DNA of 9,612 bases from Spirochaetota bacterium. Lineage in GTDB: Bacteria; Spirochaetota; UBA4802; UB4802. The notes under the pieces were generated by a model that saw nothing but the letters and a program-made list of their open reading frames with translations, searched no databases and had not been told where the DNA came from. Below are positions 1 through 6,095 of the stretch, in pieces (position 1 is the stretch's first letter; each line of letters begins with the position of its first letter). The position numbers and the translations under genes were made by a program. Location: positions 1-9,612 of the forward strand of contig JAKPOE010000312.1 of NCBI GenBank assembly GCA_029548025.1. Reading direction: 5' to 3'.

Positions 1-1018
1 TGATGATTTTATCCAGTTCACCATCAAGTACTGATTCTAAATCATAAATAGTTAAGTTTATACGATGATCGGTAACCCTTGATTGGGGAAAATTGTAAGT
101 TCGTATACGCTCACTTCTGTCGCCACTTCCAACCTGCGAACGGCGTAAAGCTGTTTCTTTTTCCATGCGTTCACGTTCAAATTTTTCAAACAATCGCGCA
201 CGCAGTACTCTTAGAGCTTTTGCCCTGTTTTTATGTTGAGATTTTTCATCCTGACAGGTAACTACAATGCCAGTTGGAATATGCGTTATACGTACAGCAG
301 AGTCGGTAGTATTAACCGATTGCCCCCCATGCCCTGATGAACGATAGACATCAATGCGGATATCATCAGGATTTATCTGGATATCATTTTCTTCTGCTTC
401 GGGAAGTACTGCGACGGTTACTGCAGATGTGTGGATTCTTCCTCCTGATTCGGTAACAGGTATTCTTTGAACTCGGTGAACACCTGACTCAAATTTTAAA
501 CAGCTATATGCATCATCACCACTAATTGAAAATATTATTTCTTTAAAACCACCAAGTTCAGTTTGATTGGCATCAATAAACTCTACCTTCCAGCCTTTAA
601 GATCTGCATACCGGATATACATCCTGTATAAATCAGCCACAAATAGAGAAGCTTCATCACCTCCCGTGCCAGCACGTATCTCAATGATAATATCTTTCCC
701 TTCATGTGGATCCTGTGGAAGGAGTAACTGTGTTATTTGTTCTTCTATTTCATTCATTTTTGATTCTAATTGTATCTTCTCATCTTCTAAAAGGGCAACC
801 ATATCCGGTTCATTTTCTTCTTTCAACGCATTGGTAACTTCTTCAGTTTCTTTTTTAATTTTTGTATATTCATTATATTTCTGTACTATTGGAAATAATT
901 TTGAATGCTCTTTTGTTAAAGATTTAAACAGGTTCTGGTCATTTACGGTTTTTGGGTCTGCCATTGCCTGTTCAATTTCATGATATCTGTCAAGAAGTTG
1001 TTGTAACCGTGATTCCAT
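1..1018 (-). CDS. prfA: Peptide chain release factor 1 (RF1), 3'-truncated by the window edge
   Basis: RF1 recognises UAA and UAG stop codons in the ribosomal A site and triggers hydrolysis of peptidyl-tRNA. The reading frame is open from ATG at 1018 to the window start, giving 339 residues, so about 15-20 C-terminal residues are missing compared with the usual 355-360. The N-terminal part is charged and helical. The peptide anticodon is PVT (residues 187-189, within [15 protein letters not shown]), the RF1-type PxT rather than the RF2-type SPF. The catalytic GGQ is at 231-233 ([15 protein letters not shown]); its Gln is normally methylated by PrmC. A Shine-Dalgarno AGGGG lies 8 bases upstream (1027-1031), overlapping the tail of a terminator-like structure. 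No frameshift or missing key residue is visible. Identification is very secure; RF2 is excluded by PxT and by the absence of a programmed frameshift region. Confidence 0.97.
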   Translation of the reverse strand, partial: MESRLQQLLDRYHEIEQAMADPKTVNDQNLFKSLTKEHSKLFPIVQKYNEYTKIKKETEEVTNALKEENEPDMVALLEDEKIQLESKMNEIEEQITQLLLPQDPHEGKDIIIEIRAGTGGDEASLFVADLYRMYIRYADLKGWKVEFIDANQTELGGFKEIIFSISGDDAYSCLKFESGVHRVQRIPVTESGGRIHTSAVTVAVLPEAEENDIQINPDDIRIDVYRSSGHGGQSVNTTDSAVRITHIPTGIVVTCQDEKSQHKNRAKALRVLRARLFEKFERERMEKETALRRSQVGSGDRSERIRTYNFPQSRVTDHRINLTIYDLESVLDGELDKII

Positions 1019-1030
1019 AGTGAATACCCC

Positions 1031-1057
1031 TAAAAAAAGAAGCGGGATAAGCCCGCT
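1031..1057 (-). terminator. Rho-independent terminator after tRNA-Arg
   Basis: Read on the minus strand, a 6-bp GC-rich stem AGCGGG/CCCGCT with a 5-base loop (1041-1057) is followed by TCTTTTTTTA (1031-1040). It sits 23 bases after the tRNA 3' end and is a textbook intrinsic terminator. The U-tract ends exactly where the prfA Shine-Dalgarno begins, so prfA must be expressed by readthrough or from a promoter not obvious here. Confidence 0.8.
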
Positions 1058-1080
1058 AATGTATATGTTATTTTCATCTC

Positions 1081-1154
1081 TGCTCCCGAGAGGACTCGAA
1101 CCTCTGGCACATAGTTTAGGAAACTACTGCTCTATCCACCTGAGCTACGGGAGC
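1081..1154 (-). tRNA. tRNA-Arg (anticodon CCU)
   Basis: The 74-nt sequence folds into a complete cloverleaf: acceptor GCTCCCG/CGGGAGC (7 bp), D stem GCTC/GAGC, anticodon stem GTAGT/ACTAT (one G-U pair), anticodon loop TTCCTAA with anticodon CCT at 1118-1120, 5-base variable loop, T stem AGAGG/CCTCT with loop TTCGAGT, and discriminator A at 1081. It reads the AGG arginine codon. The CCA end is not encoded (the next bases are GAG), so it is added by nucleotidyltransferase. The 5' end abuts the stop codon of the upstream Crp-like gene with no spacer, so the tRNA is almost certainly cut by RNase P from a longer mRNA. A terminator follows. Confidence 0.96.
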
Positions 1155-1799
1155 CTACGCATACATGCTTTTACGTCTAGAATTTACCATCCGCTGGAAG
1201 TCTCTGATATTGCGAACTATAACACGATCGTTAAACAGCTCAATTTTTCCCAGTTTATTTAAATGTGCTAATAGCTTTTGAACATCATTTATCTGCATAC
1301 CTGCCCAGTTTGCAATCTCCTGCATAGTAACGCGTAATGTTACTGGTTCCTGCACATCAAGATGAGGATCCTGCTCTGCCAGCATATTCATAACATCCAT
1401 AATCTTGAGTTGAGGATCATCCAGAAGCAGTATCATGAGCCGGCGTTTTGCATCATAAATGCGTTTAGAAAAGATAACCAGCAACTTATATGCTAATTGG
1501 GGATTCCCCTGTAGCAGGGCATCAAAATTTTCCCTTCTGAATCTTAGTAATTTTACATGTTCTATGGCGATAGCAGATGCAGAGCGAGGCTCTTCCTCTA
1601 AAATGGCCATTTCACCAAATACATCACCAGCGCCCAGAATATCAAGAGTCTTTTCTCTGTTATTAATAATTTTGACAATTTCAACCCTTCCTGATTGGAT
1701 GAAATAAAAATCATTGCCCGGTTCAAATTCGCAAAAAATTATATCGTTAGGTTCGTACTCGACACCAAATTTATCAAATAACTTATCATCAAGTAACAT
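1155..1799 (-). CDS. Crp/Fnr-family cyclic-nucleotide-responsive regulator
   Basis: This 214-aa protein has the usual Crp/Fnr length and layout. Residues about 10-115 form a cyclic-nucleotide-binding beta-barrel; the phosphate-binding cassette GEMAILEEEPRSASA (62-76) keeps the Glu63, Arg72 and Ser73 expected for binding a cyclic nucleotide phosphate and ribose. A long dimerisation-type helix follows (about 98-126). The C-terminal helix-turn-helix is at about 156-187 (VTMQEIANWAGMQINDVQKLLAHL). Its second helix lacks the R-E-T-V-x-R pattern of Crp, so the operator is probably different. No Fe-S cysteine pattern of Fnr is present. ATG at 1799 is preceded by AAAGG overlapping the stop codon of the upstream cNMP-TPR gene, 9 bases away, so the two are co-translated neighbours. 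The TAG stop directly touches tRNA-Arg. Target genes cannot be read from the sequence; a cAMP ligand is inferred. Confidence 0.88.
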   Translation of the reverse strand: MLLDDKLFDKFGVEYEPNDIIFCEFEPGNDFYFIQSGRVEIVKIINNREKTLDILGAGDVFGEMAILEEEPRSASAIAIEHVKLLRFRRENFDALLQGNPQLAYKLLVIFSKRIYDAKRRLMILLLDDPQLKIMDVMNMLAEQDPHLDVQEPVTLRVTMQEIANWAGMQINDVQKLLAHLNKLGKIELFNDRVIVRNIRDFQRMVNSRRKSMYA

Positions 1800-1808
1800 A
1801 GCATACCT

Positions 1809-2960
1809 TTAATGCGATTCAATATTTTTTAAACGTCGTTGTGCCTGTTTCCCGATTTCTTCTTTAGCTGCCAGAGATATAACCTTTTGATAATAGGCTT
1901 TTGATTTATCAAACTGTTTTTTTACCTCATAAATCATAGCTAAATGATATAATGCATTAACATTCAAAGCTGATTGTGGGAATTTCTTCATCAATAAGGA
2001 AAATGCTTCAATAGCGTCATTATATTGACCCATCTTGAAATATGTTCTTCCTATTTCAAAGTGAGCTTTTTGAAATAGTATATTCTCTGCATCATTTTTT
2101 AAGGATTTTTGATTAACAATCTGTTTGTAGAGCTTTAAAGCGCCTTCATATTCAGATTGTGAATACATACTCATTGCACTGTAAAACATCGATGATATAT
2201 CTTCACTTTTTTCATCTTCCGAGAATATGTCAAAATCAGGATTGTTCGCGTCCTCTGTTCCAAAAAAGTCGTCCATTTCCTGTGCTACTGATTCTTTTTT
2301 AGGTACTGTATTAATATCATCATCGAGGGTAAAATCTTTCAATTCTTCAGTATGGGACACTACTTCTTTTCGCATTACTGGCTGCGGTGCGATATTTGAT
2401 TCAGCCTGTCCCGAATCAATTTCTCTAATTCTCTTTGTTGCTAAATCTGAATATTTAGCGTTAGGATAATAATCCAGATACTTGTTATAAGCATATCGTG
2501 CCTGGTTAAAACGACCTGCCCGGTAATAATACTCACCAATCTTAAATAATTCCTCTTCTGGATTGATTGTGCTGGTTTCGCCTAACACTTCCCTGACAGC
2601 TCTTCCAATTCTTCGGAGCTGATTACTGAAGATTCTGAGCATCTTTAAAACAATATTTACATTTTTTAAAATGAGTCTTTCAAAATCAGCTAATGTTAAA
2701 ACCAGTACAACAGAATCTTTTAAAACTTGAGCTGTTTCTTCACGGGGGTACCTGCCGAGTGCAGATTTAACTCCAAAAAATTCGCCAGGCCGCACTTCCT
2801 CTTTTACCTCTTCACCCGTTTCTAATTTTTGCGAGGTAAGAATAATCCGTCCTGATTTTAGTATATAAATACATTCGCTTTTATCATTTTCAAAATAAAC
2901 TATCGATCCTGATTTATAGGTTCGTGTGTTAATTCCTTGCGATGAAGAACCATTAGACAT
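1809..2960 (-). CDS. Cyclic-nucleotide-binding domain protein with TPR repeats
   Basis: A 383-aa protein, probably cytoplasmic (no signal peptide or membrane segment). Residues about 10-115 form a Crp-like nucleotide-binding fold (FENDKSECIYILKSGRI; then GEFFGVKSALGRYPREETA at 59-77). In that cassette Val replaces the usual Glu after FG, and Glu follows the Arg (R73, E74), so binding of a standard cyclic nucleotide is uncertain. A TPR-like helical hairpin lies at about 137-180, then an acidic low-complexity linker at about 185-255, then about three TPR units to the C-terminus (258-375). There is no helix-turn-helix, so it more likely acts through protein contacts than as a DNA-binding regulator. 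The ATG at 2960 is chosen because GTGAGG (2967-2972) is a good Shine-Dalgarno; an upstream GTG at 2972 is part of that site. It lies 17 bases after the amidohydrolase and 9 bases before the Crp-like gene. Confidence 0.85.
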   Translation of the reverse strand: MSNGSSSQGINTRTYKSGSIVYFENDKSECIYILKSGRIILTSQKLETGEEVKEEVRPGEFFGVKSALGRYPREETAQVLKDSVVLVLTLADFERLILKNVNIVLKMLRIFSNQLRRIGRAVREVLGETSTINPEEELFKIGEYYYRAGRFNQARYAYNKYLDYYPNAKYSDLATKRIREIDSGQAESNIAPQPVMRKEVVSHTEELKDFTLDDDINTVPKKESVAQEMDDFFGTEDANNPDFDIFSEDEKSEDISSMFYSAMSMYSQSEYEGALKLYKQIVNQKSLKNDAENILFQKAHFEIGRTYFKMGQYNDAIEAFSLLMKKFPQSALNVNALYHLAMIYEVKKQFDKSKAYYQKVISLAAKEEIGKQAQRRLKNIESH

Positions 2961-2977
2961 AATAAGCCTCACGCACT

Positions 2978-4195
2978 TTATATATCAAATTCAACTGGAA
3001 TAAAAGGAAATTCCTTTTTGTAGCCAACTATTTTGCTAATCCTTCGTAGTAAACCTGATAAATCACCAACAACAATTTTTTGTTTATTCCGTAATATTAT
3101 TTCCTGATACTTTACCTTGTGATAATCAAATAATCGTTTATAGTAACTATCGCCATACATTGGCTTCCCATTGATGACAACAAGCGCAATATCCTCTAAC
3201 TGTGCGTTTACAACTGTTGAATATGGATTATCTTCTGTTCTGGAAATAACAATAAAATCTGCTACATTGCCAGGATTAAGTGAACCATGATCGCTTAATT
3301 TAAATGCATATGAAGGATTGACAGTAATCATCCGTACAATTGTTTCATCGCTGAGTTCTTCATTAAAAAGTTTTTTATATAGTTTACGATCAAATTTAAT
3401 TTCATAAAGAAGATTTTCACCACCAGACATTGGTGAATCAGTACCAATGCATACATTCACTCCATAATCTAACATAAGTTTAATATTTGCTGTTCTGTTA
3501 AACATAAACATATTGGAATCACCACACCAGACAACAGATGCCCCGGCTTTTTTGATGCGCTTTATATCGTTTTCGTTAAAAGCAATACCATGAATCAATA
3601 CTGTATACTCACCCAGTGCACCCAGCCTTTCAAGAGTATCTATATCGTGGATGGTTTCATCATCAAAGCCTTCACCGCTATGTGTTATAAATGGAACTTT
3701 TTCTTTAGCTGCTTTTTGATATTCAACAGAAATATCATCGCCCCATATTAATGCAAACGATGTAACAGAATGAGCAAGTGCATAATTACGTAAAACTTTT
3801 ATCGGCATAATATCAAGGAATGGCTCATGGACAAAATGGGGAATATGATCTGAGACAGTGGTTACACCTGAGAGGAGATTTCGATATCCCGCAAGAAGAT
3901 AGAGATCTCGGTTTTCAAGCTGCTGGCGTTCTTCATAAATAGGAGAGCTTTTAAGATCATTATCCCATGGAAGCCAGTTTTCATAGGGTCCATTGCCAAC
4001 TTTTGGATAATAGTTGCCAATCAGGTGATCATGACTATTAATAAATCCCGGAACAATGATGCCATCAGCTTCAACAGTAAACGAACTGTGACTATCAATT
4101 TTTTCAATAATGCCGTCGTCGATTACCATGCCAGCTTTTTTAATAAATTTATCCGGGGTTAGAATCCCTTTCCCAATTATTGACCATTGGCTCAT
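2978..4195 (-). CDS. Amidohydrolase-superfamily protein (deaminase-like)
   Basis: A 405-aa metal-dependent hydrolase of the type that includes cytosine, guanine and chlorotriazine deaminases/hydrolases. It starts and ends with small beta-sandwich segments around a central barrel. Metal and catalytic residues follow the family order: H55 and H57 in VPGFINSHDH, H172 and E175 in FITHSGEG, H202 in LIHGIAF, and D253 in IGTDSPMSGG. The C-terminal GSLNPGNVADFIVI motif (304-317) is also characteristic. The usual cytosolic-deaminase cysteine is not needed in this family. Substrate is not predictable; a purine, pyrimidine or pterin-like amine is possible. ATG at 4195 has an AGGAGAT ribosome site and a plausible promoter just upstream, so it looks like the first gene of the unit continuing through two cyclic-nucleotide-binding proteins and a tRNA. 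A role in nucleotide salvage connected with cNMP signalling would be speculation. Confidence 0.85.
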   Translation of the reverse strand: MSQWSIIGKGILTPDKFIKKAGMVIDDGIIEKIDSHSSFTVEADGIIVPGFINSHDHLIGNYYPKVGNGPYENWLPWDNDLKSSPIYEERQQLENRDLYLLAGYRNLLSGVTTVSDHIPHFVHEPFLDIMPIKVLRNYALAHSVTSFALIWGDDISVEYQKAAKEKVPFITHSGEGFDDETIHDIDTLERLGALGEYTVLIHGIAFNENDIKRIKKAGASVVWCGDSNMFMFNRTANIKLMLDYGVNVCIGTDSPMSGGENLLYEIKFDRKLYKKLFNEELSDETIVRMITVNPSYAFKLSDHGSLNPGNVADFIVISRTEDNPYSTVVNAQLEDIALVVINGKPMYGDSYYKRLFDYHKVKYQEIILRNKQKIVVGDLSGLLRRISKIVGYKKEFPFIPVEFDI

Positions 4196-4234
4196 GCATG
4201 ATCTCCTGTCTCAATAAATATAATAATTTTTTAA

Positions 4235-4261
4235 ATTATATAATACTCTATTGTTAGTCAA
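4235..4261 (-). promoter_or_regulatory. Probable sigma-70-type promoter of the amidohydrolase-cNMP-tRNA unit
   Basis: On the minus strand TTGACT (4256-4261) is followed after 15 bases by a perfect TATAAT (4235-4240). This would start RNA near 4228, about 33 bases before the amidohydrolase ATG. The -35 box matches well; the spacer is two bases shorter than the optimum, and the region is very AT-rich, so a chance match is possible. Confidence 0.45.
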
Positions 4262-4303
4262 GTAAAATGTATTATATATTCTTCTGTTAAAATATCGGTT
4301 TAA

Positions 4304-4337
4304 AAGCCCATATACTTATAGCTGTTTTATATGGTAT
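4304..4337 (-). repeat. Partial copy of the 5' coding end of the phosphodiesterase gene, placed after its stop
   Basis: ATACCATATAAAACAG at 4322-4337 (read on the minus strand) is identical to 16 bases at 5205-5220 inside the phosphodiesterase gene. Similarity continues with one mismatch through TATA, then weakens but includes a shared GGGCTT. Translated in the same register the downstream copy reads IPYKTAIS, against IPYKTVIAH in the gene. It begins 13 bases after the stop codon. It may be a remnant of a former tandem gene copy or a coincidence of AT-rich sequence. Confidence 0.35.
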
Positions 4338-4344
4338 ACCATAT
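4329..4344. repeat. Perfect 16-base palindrome
   Basis: ATATGGTATACCATAT is its own reverse complement. It lies six bases beyond the phosphodiesterase stop codon and about 70 bases upstream of the promoter for the next unit. As RNA it could form ATATGG/CCATAT around a TATA loop, but on the minus strand no U-tract follows, so it is not a good terminator for that gene. A binding site for a dimeric regulator is an alternative. Confidence 0.55.
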
Positions 4345-4349
4345 TTTGA

Positions 4350-5339
4350 TTATTTAATACTCACGATAACATCCTTAAAGCTTTTTTTATGGGCTTTATC
4401 ATAAAAATTCATGAGTAATTCGCATCTGTTGGTAAAAAAACCATCAGCACCAAACCAGTGTAATAGTCGGAATTGCCATTTTTTATCTACGGTGTATATA
4501 TGAACAAACAACCCATGACGATGTGCTTTCCCTATCAGCCATGGCCATCCTAAATATCCAGATGGACCCAATCCTGCACAGCTTGCTTTTTTTGCTTCCT
4601 CCATTATAATATCCCATCCTTTATTGTTTACCATATCTTGATCAATAAGATATACCCTGGGGACCCCGGGAGCTAACTGTGATAGAAGCATCAGGCTTTT
4701 AATCTCAAACGATTGAAATATTACTGGAGCATAAGGATGGTTAGTATTGGTGCCAGCCGTGATATATCCTCGTGTTGCAAGTATGGTAACAAGCTCTTGC
4801 TCAATACCAGGATAGTTGTCAGGACTTTTTGTTTCAATATATAATGGATAGATAGTTCCATCAGCTTTTGCTATATCTATGACCTCGTCTAATGTTAAAA
4901 TTTTTGTTTCATTATATGATTTTTTTGAACGATCAGGATAAGTATTGTTAAACCATTTACCCAAATCCAGCTTTTTTAATTCTGCAATGGTGAAACTTTT
5001 AATTGGATCATTTTCTCTTCCGGGGAAAACTGAAGATACATTTGTGATACGGCTCAGGGTGTCGTCATGGAATACTATAATGACATTATCTTTTGTACGC
5101 TGAGCATCCATCTCCAGATATTCGGCACCTACTTGTTTTGCTATCATATAAGCATAGTATGATTCCTCCGGTGCCCAATATGAAGCCCCTCTATGAGCTA
5201 TAACTGTTTTATATGGTATGTTTACAGCATTGCATGCTTTCCTCCCCAACTGTGGCCGGGCTAATATGGTTATCATTGCATCAGTTAGTAGTGCAATGAT
5301 AATAATAATAACGATAACAATCCCTGCATTACGAACCAT
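4350..5339 (-). CDS. Membrane-anchored glycerophosphodiester phosphodiesterase
   Basis: A 329-aa GDPD-family enzyme that hydrolyses glycerophosphodiesters to glycerol-3-phosphate and an alcohol. Residues 6-26 are a strongly hydrophobic segment (IVIVIIIIIALL) with no lipobox or clear cleavage site, suggesting an N-terminal anchor with the catalytic domain outside the cytoplasm. The TIM-barrel signature is complete: H48-R49 in IAHRGAS, E57 in APEES, E75 and D77 in YLEMDAQ, H90-D91 in VFHDDTL, the FTIAELKKLDLGKWF segment, E168-K170 in YIETKSP, and C-terminal HIYTVD and GADGFFTNR. The large insertion between the HD motif and the FT..E motif is typical of GlpQ-like enzymes. ATG at 5339 has AGAAGGAG 8 bases upstream. 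A partial duplicate of its start lies just behind its stop. Role probably lipid-derived glycerol or phosphate scavenging; exact substrate unknown. Confidence 0.9.
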   Translation of the reverse strand: MVRNAGIVIVIIIIIALLTDAMITILARPQLGRKACNAVNIPYKTVIAHRGASYWAPEESYYAYMIAKQVGAEYLEMDAQRTKDNVIIVFHDDTLSRITNVSSVFPGRENDPIKSFTIAELKKLDLGKWFNNTYPDRSKKSYNETKILTLDEVIDIAKADGTIYPLYIETKSPDNYPGIEQELVTILATRGYITAGTNTNHPYAPVIFQSFEIKSLMLLSQLAPGVPRVYLIDQDMVNNKGWDIIMEEAKKASCAGLGPSGYLGWPWLIGKAHRHGLFVHIYTVDKKWQFRLLHWFGADGFFTNRCELLMNFYDKAHKKSFKDVIVSIK

Positions 5340-5388
5340 ATTGTAACTCCTTCTCTGAAAATATGATTATTAACCTCACTATCGGCCC

Positions 5389-5411
5389 CCTCTCTTTCGT
5401 AAGACGAGAGG
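5389..5411. repeat. Intergenic hairpin CCTCTC/GAGAGG
   Basis: CCTCTC (5389-5394) and GAGAGG (5406-5411) form a 6-bp perfect stem around 11 bases. On the plus strand AATTTTTG follows, but no plus-strand gene lies upstream to terminate. It lies in the leader of the phosphodiesterase gene, about 50 bases before its ATG, and next to another hairpin at 5430-5450; together they look like pieces of dispersed intergenic repeat. Confidence 0.45.
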
Positions 5412-5426
5412 AATTTTTGCACCAGT

Positions 5427-5451
5427 GTCATTCCGGGCTTGATCCGAAATC
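5427..5451. repeat. Dispersed intergenic repeat-like hairpin (GTCATTCCGGGCTTGATCC type)
   Basis: ATTCCGG (5430-5436), loop GCTTGAT, CCGAAAT (5444-5450). Elements with the core GTCATTCCGGGCTTGACCCGGAATC recur in intergenic regions of many bacterial genomes; this one resembles that core but carries one arm change. In the minus-strand RNA the change becomes a U-G pair, so the 7-bp stem is kept. It lies between the Cys-rich gene and the phosphodiesterase gene, both minus strand. Identity is from recall of the motif, not from a comparison. Confidence 0.5.
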
Positions 5452-5519
5452 ACCATACTTATTTCATTCCTTATGGGTGGCTGAAAGCATAGTCGTTGTG
5501 GACTCCTCCTGAATTGATT

Positions 5520-5801
5520 CTATAAACACAATATTTCATCATCAGTTAAGTCTTCCACTCGTACTGGATCAATACCTTTGATGCGAGCAGCTAGTTCATG
5601 TGCGGAAATTTCAGGTGCTGATTGTATTATACGATATTTGTGATCTTTTAACCATATAAAAAATTTCCATGCATAACAATCGGCACAAAGGATTGCCTTT
5701 TGTTTCAGGTAATCATCACCGCTATACTGTTCTAATGCTTTGTGATGATTACATTTAATATCAAGACAAAATGTACCGGATAGGTATTCCTTCTTTGCCA
5801 T
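5520..5801 (-). CDS. Small Cys/His-rich protein of unknown function
   Basis: A 93-aa protein I do not assign to a named family. It has C12-x4-C17-x-H19-H20 near the N-terminus and C39-x2-C42 followed by an aromatic stretch (YAWKFFIWLKDHKY, 43-56), a layout that could bind one zinc or another metal. The C-terminal half (ISAHELAARIKGIDPVRVEDLTDDEILCL) is soluble and looks like a compact helical region ending in Cys92. There is no signal peptide. ATG at 5801 is chosen because GAGGTG just before it is the ribosome site; an in-frame GTG at 5807 is part of that site. It is separated from the phosphodiesterase gene by 180 bases containing repeat-like hairpins, and faces gmd divergently. Coding is supported by the good ribosome site and well-mixed composition. 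Confidence 0.75.
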   Translation of the reverse strand: MAKKEYLSGTFCLDIKCNHHKALEQYSGDDYLKQKAILCADCYAWKFFIWLKDHKYRIIQSAPEISAHELAARIKGIDPVRVEDLTDDEILCL

Positions 5802-6095
5802 AATCACCTCTTACAAGCGATATATAATATTATTACATGATATATAATCGATTAAAAATTGCAAATAAAAAATAAAGTATATGATCTGTGTATAGAAGAA
5901 TATATACCACGCCTTCTTTGCTTTGCTCAGGGAATGGTGAAAATTTACTTTAAACAGCTATTTTTTTCTTGTATATTATAGACGCTTCAGGGAGATTAAC
6001 ATTATAACTTTTTTATAAGTAAGAAGATGATGGCACTATGATTTCAAGTAAGGTTCGTTTTTAATGATTATAGAACAGTGGATCATGAGGGTACA
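5802..6095. promoter_or_regulatory. Divergent intergenic region between the Cys-rich gene and gmd
   Basis: About 290 AT-rich bases without a credible gene. For gmd the best promoter is TTTAAA (5949-5954), 17 bases, TATATT (5972-5977), giving a leader of roughly 110 bases; matches are 4 of 6 and 5 of 6. On the other side, the 10-mer GATATATAAT occurs twice, at 5819-5828 and 5839-5848, exactly 20 bases apart and just upstream of the Cys-rich gene's ribosome site. No clear terminator, riboswitch or small RNA is seen. Confidence 0.35.

Noticed and set aside
567..983. Plus-strand open frame of 138 codons, and another at 79-261
   Set aside because: They lie entirely opposite the prfA coding region, which has conserved RF1 motifs, and lack ribosome sites.
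1020..1262. Plus-strand open frame across the tRNA
   Set aside because: It passes through the tRNA cloverleaf, the terminator hairpin and the antisense of the Crp-like gene.
2961..2972. GTG at 2972 as start of the cNMP-TPR protein
   Set aside because: It is part of the GTGAGG ribosome site for the ATG at 2960 and has none of its own.
5464..5512. AGGAGGAG followed by an ATG on the minus strand
   Set aside because: The frame from that ATG is only eight codons and the spacing to the purine-rich run is too long; probably chance.
5802..5807. GTG at 5807 as start of the Cys-rich protein
   Set aside because: The GTG is part of the GAGGTG ribosome site used by ATG 5801.
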